Positions 19,560-28,878 of a stretch of DNA of 64,000 bases are shown in pieces. A program made the translations under genes and the position numbers. The stretch is from Stutzerimonas stutzeri. GTDB taxonomy: Bacteria; Pseudomonadota; Gammaproteobacteria; Pseudomonadales; Pseudomonadaceae. The stretch is from positions 496,001 through 560,000 of the forward strand of contig NZ_JAGQFP010000002.1 of NCBI RefSeq assembly GCF_019090095.1, read 5' to 3'. Each line of letters starts with the position of its first letter. The first letter of the stretch is position 1. The notes below the pieces were generated by a model. That model did no database searches, was not told where the DNA came from, and worked only from the letters and a program-made list of their open reading frames with translations.

Positions 19560-20441
19560 CTACAGAGCTTCGACGCCGATCGCCACGCTCAGGCTGTGGC
19601 GCGCGCCCGCTTCCAGCACGACGCAGTCTTCCATCACATTGGCCGTTTCGATGCAGAGCATGCGCTGCCAGGCGTCGTCGGCGAACTGCGACAAACGCCG
19701 GGCCTTGTCGATCCAGGGGTTCCACAGCACGGCCGAGCGCGAACCCTGCGTTTCCAGGATGATCCGCCGACCAAGTCCGTTATCGCGCAGGCACAGCACG
19801 GGCGGCAGGTCGAGGTAGATGCGGTCGGTTTCTCCGTTAAAGTGCAGATCACCTTGTTGTTGGCGCCGCTGCCAGGCCTCCAGGGTATCGATATAGGGGC
19901 GACCATCGAGGCCCTCCACTGCGACCTGGTCAATGTGGCTGATGGCGAAGTAGCTGTGCAGCGCCTGGGTCAACGCGACAGCGGAGGGGCCCTGGTTATG
20001 GCTGGTCAACGTCAGGTGCAGGCGCTGGTCCAGGCGGATCTGCAGGTTCAGTCCGACCGCATGCGGCCAACCCGGAAGGCTGGCCGCGTCGCAGGTGAAT
20101 TCCAGTGTGGCGCTGTCGCTGCGCGTGTCCTTTAGCTGCCAGTCGATGTTGCGTACCAGGCCATGTGCCGGCGCGGGTGCGCTGCCCTGATAAGCCTCGC
20201 GCACCGGTTCCGGATTGCGCGCCAGGTCGCCAAACCAGGGCCAGCATACCGGTACGCCCCCGCGCACGGCCTGGCCGCGCTCGAATGCCGCCTCCTCGCT
20301 GAGCCAGATGATCGGGGCATCGCCATGGCGATAGCTGAGTACTTGCGCGCCCTGTTCGGCGACGAGCACTTCGGCCGCTCCGTTGCGGATACGCCAGCAG
20401 GCGAGTTGGTCCATTTCGATGCGCTGGATGTCGACGGGCAT
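19560..20441 (-). CDS. D-hexose-6-phosphate mutarotase (YeaD-like)
   Basis: 293-residue aldose-1-epimerase-like protein. Conserved stretches include RGGVPVCWPWFGDL, HGLVRNIDWQ and ALTQALHSYFAISHIDQV, which match the glucose-6-phosphate 1-epimerase group. It would interconvert the alpha and beta anomers of hexose-6-phosphates in the cytoplasm. The Met at 20441 is used, because it begins the conserved N-terminus and follows GAGAA; a TTG at 20459 is less likely. It lies 124 bases after an amino-acid ABC transporter operon on the same strand. The 222 bases on its downstream side hold nothing I recognise. Confidence 0.9.
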   Translation of the reverse strand: MPVDIQRIEMDQLACWRIRNGAAEVLVAEQGAQVLSYRHGDAPIIWLSEEAAFERGQAVRGGVPVCWPWFGDLARNPEPVREAYQGSAPAPAHGLVRNIDWQLKDTRSDSATLEFTCDAASLPGWPHAVGLNLQIRLDQRLHLTLTSHNQGPSAVALTQALHSYFAISHIDQVAVEGLDGRPYIDTLEAWQRRQQQGDLHFNGETDRIYLDLPPVLCLRDNGLGRRIILETQGSRSAVLWNPWIDKARRLSQFADDAWQRMLCIETANVMEDCVVLEAGARHSLSVAIGVEAL

Positions 20442-20565
20442 GACGGTTCTCGAAAGCAAGGGTTGGTAGGCGTTCTGACCCGGCCGGCACGGCTGAGGTC
20501 GGGCGAAGCGGGAGCGGGCCGATGCCCGGCGACCCTAGCGGCCCGGGCTCGGCTCGTTGCGGCGC

Positions 20566-21255
20566 TTAGCGCCCCTGGCAGGCGCCCACGCGCAGCCAGC
20601 GCTCCAGCAGTTTGAAGCCCTGCATGAGCACGAAGGCGATGATCAGGTAGATCAGGCCGGCGGTGAGGAACATCTCCTCGTGCATGTAGGTGCGCGCGGC
20701 GATCTTGCGTGCCATGCCGGTGAGCTCGAGCAGGGTGATGGTGCTCGCCAGCGCGCTGGCCTTGAGCATCAGGATCACTTCGTTGCTGTAGGCGGGCAGG
20801 CCGATGCGTGCCGCCCGTGGCAGGATGATGTGCCACAGCGCCTGGCGCCTAGACATGCCGAGTGCCCGCGCCGCTTCGACTTCCCCGGCTGGCACGTTCT
20901 GAATCGCGCCACGCAGGATTTCGGCGATATAGGCGGCGGTGTGCAGGGTCATGGTGATGATCGCGCACCAATAAGGTTCACGCAGGTAAGGCCAGAGCGC
21001 GCTCTCGCGCACGACCTCGAACTGCGCCATGCCGTAGTAGACGAGGAACAGCTGCACCAGCAGGGGTGTGCCGCGGAAGAAGAAGATGTAGCCGTAGGGC
21101 AGCGCGCGTATCGCCAGGATACGTGACGAGCGCGCGATGCCCAGCGGCAGCGCAAGAATCAGTCCGGCAACGACCGAGGCGCCGACCAGTTGCAGCGTCA
21201 GCCAGGCGCCCTCGATGAAGCTCGGTAGCCATTTGATGAACAGTTCCCAGCTCAT
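20566..21255 (-). CDS. basic amino-acid ABC transporter permease (HisM/AotM-like)
   Basis: 229-residue inner-membrane permease of the polar amino-acid type. It has about five membrane segments and the ATPase-contacting EAA motif EAARALGMSRRQALWHIILP. Together with the HisQ-like partner, the solute-binding protein and the ATPase encoded upstream it imports histidine, lysine, arginine or ornithine; exact specificity is not readable. Its start overlaps the stop of the HisQ-like gene by 4 bases (ATGA). Last gene of the transporter cluster. Confidence 0.92.
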   Translation of the reverse strand: MSWELFIKWLPSFIEGAWLTLQLVGASVVAGLILALPLGIARSSRILAIRALPYGYIFFFRGTPLLVQLFLVYYGMAQFEVVRESALWPYLREPYWCAIITMTLHTAAYIAEILRGAIQNVPAGEVEAARALGMSRRQALWHIILPRAARIGLPAYSNEVILMLKASALASTITLLELTGMARKIAARTYMHEEMFLTAGLIYLIIAFVLMQGFKLLERWLRVGACQGR

Positions 21256-21947
21256 GCGGCACTCCTGGCGAAGCCGCGACCGGCACGTTTTTCAAGAAAG
21301 TACATGGCGGTCATGGCGACGACCGTCAGGCCCAGGTAGATGAAGGCCGCGACGAGGAAGAAGGTGAAGGGCTCCTTGCTGGCGGTCACGGCGATCTGTG
21401 AGCGGCGCATGATCTCCTCGAGTCCGATTACCGAGACCAGCGCGGTGTCCTTCATCAGGATCATGAACAGATTACCCAGACCGGGCAGGGCCAGGCGCCA
21501 CATCTGAGGCAGGATCAGCCGCAGGAAGATGCGCCGCTTGCCCAGGCCGAGTGCCAGGCCGGCTTCCCGGTGCCCCTTGGGAATCGCCAGCAGGGCGCCG
21601 CGGAAGACTTCCGTGGCGTAGGCGCCAAAACACAGGCCCAGCGCGATGGTGCCCGCGGCAAACGGGCTCAGGGCCAGGTTGTCGATGCCGAAGACTTCGC
21701 CGATACCGCGCACCAGGCCGATGGTGCCGAAATAGATCAGCAGCACCCAGAGCAGCTCGGGTACACCGCGGACGATGGTCGAATAGGTGCCGCCGAGCCA
21801 GCGCAGGGCGACATAGGGGGAGGTCTTGGCAAGCGCGCCGAGCAGACCGAGTACCAGCCCCAGCGCCAGGGCGGCAAGGGCCAGCTGAATGGTCATCCAG
21901 GTCCCGGCGATCAACGCCGGGCCGAATCCATGAAGGTCGGGAATCAT
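21252..21947 (-). CDS. basic amino-acid ABC transporter permease (HisQ/AotQ-like)
   Basis: 231-residue permease beginning MIPDLHGFGPALIAGTWMTI, with five or six hydrophobic segments and the EAA loop REAGLALGLGKRRIFLRLILP. It forms a heterodimer with the HisM-like protein in the inner membrane. A strong hairpin separates it from the solute-binding protein gene, so it is probably expressed less than that gene. Specificity (arginine/ornithine/lysine/histidine) is inferred from gene order and family. Confidence 0.92.
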   Translation of the reverse strand: MIPDLHGFGPALIAGTWMTIQLALAALALGLVLGLLGALAKTSPYVALRWLGGTYSTIVRGVPELLWVLLIYFGTIGLVRGIGEVFGIDNLALSPFAAGTIALGLCFGAYATEVFRGALLAIPKGHREAGLALGLGKRRIFLRLILPQMWRLALPGLGNLFMILMKDTALVSVIGLEEIMRRSQIAVTASKEPFTFFLVAAFIYLGLTVVAMTAMYFLEKRAGRGFARSAA

Positions 21948-21961
21948 ATAGGCTCAAACAC

Positions 21962-21997
21962 CAAAGCCCGACCTGCCAGAGCGGCGGCCGGGCTTTG
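21962..21997 (-). terminator. Attenuator-like hairpin between binding-protein and permease genes
   Basis: CAAAGCCCG (21962-21970) pairs perfectly with CGGGCTTTG (21989-21997). Such intercistronic hairpins after binding-protein genes commonly stabilise the upstream message or partly terminate transcription, giving an excess of binding protein over permease. A short T-rich stretch follows on the minus strand. Confidence 0.6.
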
Positions 21998-22008
21998 ATT
22001 CAGACGGA

Positions 22009-22764
22009 TCAGTAAATGTCGAAAGGGAAGTACTTGGCGTTCAGTTTCTCGTAGGTGCCATCGGCCCGGATTTCCGCCAGCGCCTTGTTCAGCTTCTCGC
22101 GCAGTTCATCGTTGCCCTTGCGCACCGCGATGGCGATCTTGTCGTTGTCGAACACCGGCTTGCCCTTGAATTCGAAGTTCTTGCCGGCATCGCTTTTGAG
22201 CCACTCCCACTGCACGAACGAGTCGGCCAGAATGCCGTCGACGCGGCCCGAGGCCAGATCGAGGTAGGCGTTTTCCTGGGTGTCGTAGAGCTTGATGTCT
22301 ACCACGTCGTCGAGGTTGTCTTCCAGCCAGGTGCCGGCGATGGTCGCGCGCTGGGCACCGATGGTCTTGCCTTTCAGGTAGCTCTCATCGGTCTTGAAGT
22401 CGACGGACTTGGGCGCCACGAACTGCAGCTTGTTGGTGTAGTAGTGGTCGGTGAAGTCGACGGCCTGCTTGCGCTCTTCGGTGACCGACATGGAGGCGGC
22501 GAGGAAATCGAACTTGCCGGCGTTCAGCGCGGGAATGATGCCGTCCCAATCGGAGGTGACCACTTCGCACTCGACTTCCATCTTGGCGCAGAGGGCGTGG
22601 GCGATGTCCAGGTCGAAGCCGACCACCTGGCCGCTGGCGTCGATCAGGTTGAACGGCGGGTAGGCGCCCTCGGTGCCGATGCGCAGCTTGTCAGCGGCAA
22701 AGGCGTTGGCGCCGAGCATCAGGGTGGCGGCGGCGGTCAGCAGAATCTTCTTATAGCTTTTCAT
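22009..22764 (-). CDS. basic amino-acid ABC transporter substrate-binding protein
   Basis: 251 residues with a signal peptide (MKSYKKILLTAAATLMLGANAFA). The mature protein begins ADKLRIGTEGAYPPFNLIDA, typical of the HisJ/LAO/AotJ group. Other family features are GFDLDIAHALCAKME, with Cys pairing likely to CEVV, and DFTDHYYTNKLQFVAP. It captures arginine, ornithine, lysine or histidine in the periplasm and delivers it to the HisQ/HisM-like permeases. The ATG at 22764 has GGAG nine bases upstream; an in-frame ATG at 22779 would add five residues before the signal peptide. Confidence 0.93.
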   Translation of the reverse strand: MKSYKKILLTAAATLMLGANAFAADKLRIGTEGAYPPFNLIDASGQVVGFDLDIAHALCAKMEVECEVVTSDWDGIIPALNAGKFDFLAASMSVTEERKQAVDFTDHYYTNKLQFVAPKSVDFKTDESYLKGKTIGAQRATIAGTWLEDNLDDVVDIKLYDTQENAYLDLASGRVDGILADSFVQWEWLKSDAGKNFEFKGKPVFDNDKIAIAVRKGNDELREKLNKALAEIRADGTYEKLNAKYFPFDIY

Positions 22765-22778
22765 TCGGTGTTGCTCCA

Positions 22779-23552
22779 TTAACGGTGGCTGGACATGAAC
22801 TGTTTACAGCGTGCCGATTGGGGGTTGTCGAACACCTGCTCCGGCGTTCCTTGCTCTTCGATCAGGCCCTGGTGGAGGAAAACCACCTCACTGGAAACCT
22901 GTTTGGCGAAGTTCATTTCATGGGTGACCAGCAGCATGGTCCGGCCCTCGTCGGCCAGTGACCTGATCACGGCAAGCACTTCTTGTACCATTTCCGGGTC
23001 GAGCGCCGAGGTCGGCTCGTCGAACAGGATCACCTGCGGTTGCATCGCCAAGGTGCGGGCGATGGCGGCGCGTTGTTGCTGACCACCGGAGAGCTGGTTG
23101 GGATAGACGTGGCGCTTGTCGGCGATGCCGACCTTGGCCAGCAGTGCCTCGGCTGTTTCGATGGCTTCGGCCTTGCTCTGACCGAGCACGCGGCGCGGGG
23201 CCTCGATGATGTTGTCGAGCACGCTCATGTGCGGCCAGAGGTTGAAATTCTGGAACACGAAGCCGAGTTTGCTGCGCATCAGGTTGATCTGCTTGCCGTC
23301 GGCGGCCACCAGATCGCCGTCTTTGGCGCGCTTGAGCCGTAGCTGTTCGCCGGCGACGATGATTTCGCCTTCGTTCGGGTTTTCCAGCAGATTGATGCAG
23401 CGCAGGAAGGTCGATTTTCCGGAGCCGGACGAGCCGAGTATGGAAATTACATCGCCGTCGCGCGCAGTCAGCGAGATGCCCTTGAGTACTTCCAGATCGC
23501 CGTAGCGCTTGTGCAGATTGCGGATTTCCAGTGCTGGGATGGCCTCGGCCAT
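22779..23552 (-). CDS. basic amino-acid ABC transporter ATP-binding protein (HisP-like)
   Basis: 257-residue ABC ATPase. Walker A is [11 protein letters not shown], the signature is [15 protein letters not shown], and Walker B is [12 protein letters not shown]. An insertion between residues 60 and 100 matches the HisP type. It is the first gene of the ATPase, binding protein, permease, permease cluster. AGAGGAAG lies five bases before the ATG at 23552. The open frame runs on to 23699, but the protein starts normally at [18 protein letters not shown]. Confidence 0.94.
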   Translation of the reverse strand: MAEAIPALEIRNLHKRYGDLEVLKGISLTARDGDVISILGSSGSGKSTFLRCINLLENPNEGEIIVAGEQLRLKRAKDGDLVAADGKQINLMRSKLGFVFQNFNLWPHMSVLDNIIEAPRRVLGQSKAEAIETAEALLAKVGIADKRHVYPNQLSGGQQQRAAIARTLAMQPQVILFDEPTSALDPEMVQEVLAVIRSLADEGRTMLLVTHEMNFAKQVSSEVVFLHQGLIEEQGTPEQVFDNPQSARCKQFMSSHR

Positions 23553-23683
23553 TGAGCTTCCTCTTCTCGGACCCGAGCGTTGCCTGGTCCTTTTTCTATG
23601 TAAATTGCGCTCCGGCCGACTGCTCGCCTTCCTGGCGAGGCGCAAACCTAGCATGGGCTGGGGCATGCGCCAAGCCGAGGTTT

Positions 23684-23699
23684 GTGACCGGTCGGTCAC
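23684..23699. promoter_or_regulatory. Palindrome upstream of amino-acid transporter operon
   Basis: GTGACC (23684-23689) and GGTCAC (23694-23699) flank a 4-base centre in the 248-base space between betT and the transporter ATPase gene. GACCG-type palindromes are typical of TetR-family operators. A second, AT-rich palindrome (TCTAT GT ATAGA) lies at 23727-23738. No regulator gene is adjacent, so binding is inferred from symmetry alone. Confidence 0.4.
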
Positions 23700-23800
23700 G
23701 GGCGGCGGGCCTGATTGCGTTGCCCTTCTATGTATAGATGAATTTGCCGACTTCGGTCGAAATCCCTACACAAGCTCTCGCGTCGTACCTCGGCATGTGC

Positions 23801-25858
23801 CTACGGCTGCTCGGGTTTGGGCAGGTCCGGTTCGCTGTCCAGCATCTCGTCGTGCTCCTGCATCCGCCACGGCAGGCTGCCGGGCGAAATATGCAGGAAA
23901 TGCAGGTACTTCTCGAACTGGTCGAGGATGTCACTGATGATGTCCTGCTGGCCGTAACCATAGATGTCGTAATGCTGCCCGCCGCGGCGCAGGAATACTT
24001 CGGCGCGGTAGTACTGTTCCTCGGCATCCGGCCCTTCCGAGAGGGCGAAGGCGGGCATCGCGTAGCCGACCATGCGGATCTCGTAGATGAAGTCCAGCTG
24101 GTCGTCCTTGACGACTTCGAGGTAGACCCGGGCGTTGGCGTCGTCGCTGTGCACTTCGGCGTTCCAGCCCTGGCCGCCAAGCTCACGCTGCACCCGGCGC
24201 ATGGCCTTGAGCACGGTGCTGTTCATGAAGTCCTCGACCTGTTCGCGGCCGGGGAAGCTGACCAGCCCGGCGAGGCGCTTCTTCCACAGGCCGGGACCGG
24301 CATTGCTGGCCAGGCGTGTGCTCTGCATGTGGCTCTGCAGGCTGGTTTCGTGGTGCCCTTCGATGACCAGCGCGCGCCACATGCCCAGCGCGGCGATCAG
24401 CATGATGATGGCAAACGGCAAGGCGCTGGCGATGGTCATGGTCTGCAGCGCGCTGAGACCGCCGGCGAGCAGCAGCGTCGCGGCCACCAACCCCTCGGCG
24501 GACGCCCAGAACACCCGTTGCCAGACCGGGGTGCGACTGGCGCCACCTGCGGCCAGCGAGTCGATGACCAGGGAGCCGGAATCCGAGGACGTGACGAAGA
24601 AGGTGATGATCAGCACCACCGCCAGGAACGAGGCGATGGCGGACATGGGGAGCAGCTCGAACAGCTTGAACAGCGCGATCGCGTTATCCGCCTGTACGTC
24701 CGAGATCAACGAGGTATAGCCCTCGACCATGATCAGGTGCAGGGCGGTGTCGCCGAACACCGAGAACCAGAGAAAGGTGAAGATGGTCGGCACGAACATC
24801 ACGCCGAAGACGAACTGGCGAATCGTCCGGCCGCGGCTGATCTTGGCGATGAACAGCCCGACGAAGGGGGACCAGGCGATGGTCCAGCCGAAGATGAACA
24901 ACGTCCAGTTGCCGATCCAGTCACTGCGCGAATAGGCCTGCAGGTTGAATGTGCGCTCGATGATGTTGTTCAGGTAACTGCCGGTGTTCTGCAGAAAGGT
25001 CTCGAGGATGAAGATGCTCGGCCCGACCAGGAACACGAACAGCATCAGGCCGATCGCCAGAATCATGTTCAGCAGCGACAGGTTCTTCACGCCCTTGTCC
25101 AGCCCGGCGACGACCGAGCAGATGGCCAGCGCGGTGATGATGGCGATGGCGATGATCTGTACCGTGATGCTCACCGGAATACCGGGCCACAGGTAGTTGA
25201 TGCCAGCGTTGATCTGGGTGACCGACAGGCCCAGCGTGGTAGCGATGCCGAACAAGGTACCGAGGATGGCGAAGACATCCACCACATGGCCGATCGGCCC
25301 GTAGATGCGTTCGCCGATAATCGGATACAGCGCTGAACGCATCGACAGGGGCAGGCCATGGCGGAACGAGAAGTAGGCCAGCACCAGCCCGGTCAGGCCG
25401 TAGATCGCCCAGATGTGGAAGCCCCAGTGAAAGAAGGCGATCTGCATCGCCTGCTTGGCCGAGTCCACGGTCTGTGCGGCACCCGCCGGCGGCGAGGCGT
25501 AATGCAGCACCGGCTCGGCGACGCCGAAGAACAGTAGCGCGATACCGTAGCCGGCCGAGAACAGCATGGCGAACCAGGCGGGGAAACTGTATTGCGGCTC
25601 CGCGTGGTCGGGGCCGAGCTTGATACTGCCCCAGGGCGTCATCGCTATGCCGACGATGAACACCAGGAAGAACGCCACCGAGAGCATGTAGAACCAGCCG
25701 AAGTTGGTGGTGATGAACGCCAGCGTCGCGCTGAATACCTCGCCGGCCAGCTCCGGGTTGCTGATCGTACCGATCACCAGCAGCAGCGTGACGACCACCG
25801 CGGGGATGAATACCGGAAAAAGGATGATGGCTCGTGGCAGCTTCTTGTCGGCTTCCAT
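23801..25858 (-). CDS. betT: BCCT family choline/betaine transporter
   Basis: 685 residues with 12 membrane segments in the first about 510. The BCCT signature GWTIAWSPFVGLFIAKISRG is present, along with HWGFHIWAIYGLTGLVLAYF. A hydrophilic C-terminal domain of about 170 residues follows, as in proton-coupled, osmoresponsive BetT proteins. It most likely imports choline for glycine-betaine synthesis; a glycine-betaine or carnitine substrate is possible. Start MEADKKLPRAII at 25858 is chosen; the frame is open to 26065, but the extra residues look non-coding. No bet catabolic genes are nearby. Confidence 0.88.
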   Translation of the reverse strand: MEADKKLPRAIILFPVFIPAVVVTLLLVIGTISNPELAGEVFSATLAFITTNFGWFYMLSVAFFLVFIVGIAMTPWGSIKLGPDHAEPQYSFPAWFAMLFSAGYGIALLFFGVAEPVLHYASPPAGAAQTVDSAKQAMQIAFFHWGFHIWAIYGLTGLVLAYFSFRHGLPLSMRSALYPIIGERIYGPIGHVVDVFAILGTLFGIATTLGLSVTQINAGINYLWPGIPVSITVQIIAIAIITALAICSVVAGLDKGVKNLSLLNMILAIGLMLFVFLVGPSIFILETFLQNTGSYLNNIIERTFNLQAYSRSDWIGNWTLFIFGWTIAWSPFVGLFIAKISRGRTIRQFVFGVMFVPTIFTFLWFSVFGDTALHLIMVEGYTSLISDVQADNAIALFKLFELLPMSAIASFLAVVLIITFFVTSSDSGSLVIDSLAAGGASRTPVWQRVFWASAEGLVAATLLLAGGLSALQTMTIASALPFAIIMLIAALGMWRALVIEGHHETSLQSHMQSTRLASNAGPGLWKKRLAGLVSFPGREQVEDFMNSTVLKAMRRVQRELGGQGWNAEVHSDDANARVYLEVVKDDQLDFIYEIRMVGYAMPAFALSEGPDAEEQYYRAEVFLRRGGQHYDIYGYGQQDIISDILDQFEKYLHFLHISPGSLPWRMQEHDEMLDSEPDLPKPEQP

Positions 25859-26082
25859 GTGTCGTTCTGGCCTCTGGTTGGCAAGTGGGACGGACGCGCG
25901 GTGGCTCCCGAAAAAAGGCGGCACATAGGGGTAGACGGCCGTTTGCGGCGAAATACTCACGCCGCCAGGGCCGTCGCGAAAAAACGGCGTACGCGCATAG
26001 CTGCAGCGGGAGGGCCCGAAAGGCGGGTGATGGGGGCGGGTCAGTGGCTGTCTAGGCGGTCCCATAGCCGGCAGTCACCGGC

Positions 26083-26850
26083 TCAGTAGGCCGGCTCCAG
26101 CTGGTGCCGACGGAGAATGGCCGGCACCGTGCCGTCGCCGATCGCCTCGTCCAGGGCCCGCTCGAAAGCGTTGAATTGCGCCTCACTGACGGTCTTGCGT
26201 GACAGGCCGATGCCGTAGGTGATCGGCCCCAGTTCTCCCGCCTCGCGCAAGCCATCGAGCTGCTCGTCTTCGATCAGATGCCAGGCCACGTCCTCATTGA
26301 GCACCGCCACGCCGTCCTGGCCGAAACGCCCGGACTGCAGCATGCGTAACAGGCGGCGGTTGTCGGCGGTCAGGTGCAAGCGTACGTCCGGCACGGCCTT
26401 GAGCCGTTCGGAAAGCACGTAGGAGGTTCCGGAGGGGCCGTAGACACCGATCAGCCGACCGGCCAGATCGCTAGGCTGGTGATAGACGAAGGCGCTGTCC
26501 TTGCGAGCGAAGACGGCGTAGCGAGAGGTCACCAGCATGCGGCTGATATGGAAAAGCTGCTCGCGCCTGGGTGACCGCACCAGGGTGAAGATGCCATCGG
26601 CCTGGCCTTGTTCGGCCAACAGCAATGCGCGCCGCCAAGGGTATAGTGAAATGGTGCAGTCCTGCTGTAGGCGCCAGCACACCGCCTGCACGATTTCGAC
26701 CAGGGGGCCACCGGCTCCGTCGCTGCCAGGTTCGCCGGCAGGGTAGGTAAAGGGTGGAAAGTCCTCGGTCACGAAATGCCAGGGCGCGGCACTGGTCGTG
26801 ACAAGGGCCAGCGATAGCCATATCACGAAAATCGAGAGGGTCGTCTGCAC
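26083..26850 (-). CDS. orphan extracellular solute-binding protein, family 3
   Basis: 255 residues. The GTG at 26850 is preceded at seven bases by AAGGAG and begins a signal peptide (VQTTLSIFVIWLSLALVTTSA, read as Met first). An upstream ATG at 26880 would place charged residues before it. The mature part starts PWHFVTEDFPPFTYPAG and continues with an SBP_bac_3 fold. No permease or ATPase is adjacent. Such solitary proteins may feed other transporters or sensors. It resembles the tandem pair near 40 kb in its FPPF-type start, but is only distantly related. Confidence 0.82.
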   Translation of the reverse strand: MQTTLSIFVIWLSLALVTTSAAPWHFVTEDFPPFTYPAGEPGSDGAGGPLVEIVQAVCWRLQQDCTISLYPWRRALLLAEQGQADGIFTLVRSPRREQLFHISRMLVTSRYAVFARKDSAFVYHQPSDLAGRLIGVYGPSGTSYVLSERLKAVPDVRLHLTADNRRLLRMLQSGRFGQDGVAVLNEDVAWHLIEDEQLDGLREAGELGPITYGIGLSRKTVSEAQFNAFERALDEAIGDGTVPAILRRHQLEPAY

Positions 26851-26977
26851 GGCGTGGCTCCTTGCGTCTTGTTCGGCCATCCCTGGCGGCGGCGGTGCGG
26901 TCACGTGGCATCCACGCCATCACGCAGCTATCAGCCTAGCCGAGAATTAAGTCAAAGCGGCCAGAGCGAGCCGAGAC

Positions 26978-27307
26978 TTAACGAGCAGATCTACAAGGTG
27001 CTTGGAGCAGCAGGCGCAGCCCGGCGGGTGCCCAGCTCAGGGTCAGTGCCACACTCATCGCCGCAGCGCTGGTCAGGAACAACCAGAGCAGGGTGCCGAA
27101 GCCTCCGCCCTGTGCATCGAGCAGCACGAGCAGCGCCGCCGACAGGCACAGCGTCGCGCAAAGCTTTCGCGCCCATTGGCCCTTTGCAGTGGCAGGACAG
27201 GCCTGCGCATCGACCCGTTTGCGTTGCGCTGGCTGACAGAGCGCCAACAACGCGAAGGCCAGGTAGCACAGTGCGAACGCGCAAAGGGTGCCGAGCCACT
27301 CAGGCAT
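26978..27307 (-). CDS. DUF3325 family membrane protein
   Basis: 109 residues with three to four hydrophobic segments (WLGTLCAFALCYLAFALLAL at the start, then LCATLCLSAALLVLLDAQGG, then a C-terminal segment). It matches the small DUF3325 protein that ends TonB receptor/PepSY operons. It overlaps the PepSY-TM gene by 8 bases and is the last of four linked genes. Role unknown; a helper in periplasmic iron reduction or release has been proposed only by association. Start at 27307 is taken because it fits the membrane N-terminus. Confidence 0.8.
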   Translation of the reverse strand: MPEWLGTLCAFALCYLAFALLALCQPAQRKRVDAQACPATAKGQWARKLCATLCLSAALLVLLDAQGGGFGTLLWLFLTSAAAMSVALTLSWAPAGLRLLLQAPCRSAR

Positions 27308-28877
27308 GTTGGCGTTCCTCATGGGCCGGTAGCGGTCCGGGTTCGGTTGAGGGCGCTCCACGCCGGATCCGCCGCGCCGCCAGCAGGCAGAAGCCGGCGA
27401 GTGCCAGCAGTGCCAAATCCATACCGGCGACTGCCGCGTTTTCGCTGCTGAGGCTGCGCAGCGGATGGTCGCCGGTAGTCATCCAGTTCAGCAAAACCGC
27501 GGCGACGGCCATTACCGAGGCCAGTTGCAGCTGCCGATGCCAGGCCTGCCTCGGGCGCAGCACGGCGTGAGCCAGCGCCAGCAACCAGCACAAATAGAAG
27601 GCCCAGCCCTCCAGCGCCGCGCGCCGGTTACCGACCGCCAAGCCCTCCGCTGGCAGCAGGCGATTGGCGATGAAGAAGGCCAGCGTCGCAATGATCAGCC
27701 CGGCACCCGCGGTTACGCTCAGTGCGTGGACCAGGCGCGCGCCAATACGCCCTTGGCGGGCGTGCCTGGCCTGCCGCGAGCCGGTCCAGAACAGCAGCCC
27801 GGTGCCGATCAGCACGCAGCCGCTCATGCCGCCGGCAAAGTACAGCCAGCGCAGCGTCCAATGGTCGAACTGGATGAAGTGCAGCCCCGTCAGGAAACGC
27901 TGGATTCCAGCGATGGGGGCGGCCGAATGCTCGCTCAGCAGCGCTCCGCTCACGCCATCGAAGGTCTGTCGATCAGCGCTCATGGTCACCGCGTCGGCGA
28001 AGGCGCGGCGTACCTCGACGTAGGCATTGCGGTCACCCGGATGCCAGACGCGCACCAGATAGGCTTCCGCCGGCGTGCCGTCGGCGCTCCAGCGTGCCGT
28101 CGCGCTCGCCAGCATGGCATCCAGCGAGGCGAGCTCGGCGTCCACACCGGCTGCCGGGCGCGAGTAGTTGCCCAGCGCTTCGAACTGGTGCCGGGCCTGC
28201 CCTTCGGGATAGAGCGCCTGGGTGATCCCAGGGAAATAGATCAGGTAGAAGATGATCAGTCCGGACAGGCTGATCACGAAATGAAACGGCAGCACCAGCA
28301 CGCCGGTGAGGTTGTGCAGGTCGAGCAGGCTGCGTTGCAACCGCTTCTGTGGCCGGAAGGTGAAGAACTCAGCGAATACCTTGCGGTGGGCGACGACGCC
28401 GGAGACCAGCAGCACCAGCATGCCCATTCCGGCCATGCCGACCAGCCAGTAGCCAATGTTGCGCCAGCCGAGGTGCAGGCTGAAGTGAAAGGGGAAGATG
28501 AACCGGGTTGCGCCCCAGCTGCCCTGGTCGGCGATCAGCTCGCCGGTACGTGGATCGATGTAGCGGCGTACGGCGCCCTGCTGCGGGTCCTGATAATCGA
28601 ACTGCAGGGTCGGTGCGCGCGGCGTTGGCAGGCTGAACGTCCAGACCGGCGCATCCGGCGCCAATCGTTGGGCATGGGGAAGGGCGAGCCGGTCGAGCGA
28701 TACCTGCGCCGGTGGTGCCGCCAGCCGTGTACCGGGCTGCATCCAGCGGTCTATCTCTCGATCGAAGACCGACAGCGAGCCGGTCCAGAAGATCGCCAGC
28801 AGCAACCCGCCGAGTAGTACGCCGGCCCAGGTATGCAGCCAGCTCATCGATTGGCGAAAGCCTGTGCCTGGCGCCAT
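27300..28877 (-). CDS. PepSY-associated transmembrane protein (putative ferric-siderophore reductase)
   Basis: 525 residues. It has the PepSY_TM organisation: an N-terminal helix (SWLHTWAGVLLGGLLLAIFW), a large periplasmic part, then helices with heme-ligand-like histidines (FHFSLHLGW, LDLHNLTGVLVLPFHFVISL) and further membrane segments. Relatives such as FoxB/FsrB-type proteins reduce ferric siderophores at the inner membrane. The ATG at 28877 directly follows the DUF3649 stop. Its place behind a TonB receptor supports a role in iron release, but the reductase function is inferred from family. Confidence 0.87.
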   Translation of the reverse strand: MAPGTGFRQSMSWLHTWAGVLLGGLLLAIFWTGSLSVFDREIDRWMQPGTRLAAPPAQVSLDRLALPHAQRLAPDAPVWTFSLPTPRAPTLQFDYQDPQQGAVRRYIDPRTGELIADQGSWGATRFIFPFHFSLHLGWRNIGYWLVGMAGMGMLVLLVSGVVAHRKVFAEFFTFRPQKRLQRSLLDLHNLTGVLVLPFHFVISLSGLIIFYLIYFPGITQALYPEGQARHQFEALGNYSRPAAGVDAELASLDAMLASATARWSADGTPAEAYLVRVWHPGDRNAYVEVRRAFADAVTMSADRQTFDGVSGALLSEHSAAPIAGIQRFLTGLHFIQFDHWTLRWLYFAGGMSGCVLIGTGLLFWTGSRQARHARQGRIGARLVHALSVTAGAGLIIATLAFFIANRLLPAEGLAVGNRRAALEGWAFYLCWLLALAHAVLRPRQAWHRQLQLASVMAVAAVLLNWMTTGDHPLRSLSSENAAVAGMDLALLALAGFCLLAARRIRRGAPSTEPGPLPAHEERQHA

Positions 28878-28878
28878 T

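Noticed and set aside
23738..25336. 532-codon open frame opposite betT
   Set aside because: The frame is rich in Asp, Gly, His and Arg with no domain, the usual look of an antisense shadow; betT on the other strand has an excellent BCCT sequence.
25859..26065. 69-residue N-terminal extension of BetT
   Set aside because: The extra residues are Pro/Arg/Ser-rich without similarity to BCCT N termini; the Met at 25858 begins a normal transporter sequence.
27465..28817. 450-codon open frame opposite the PepSY-TM gene
   Set aside because: Composition is that of antisense translation and the opposite strand encodes a well supported membrane protein in an operon.
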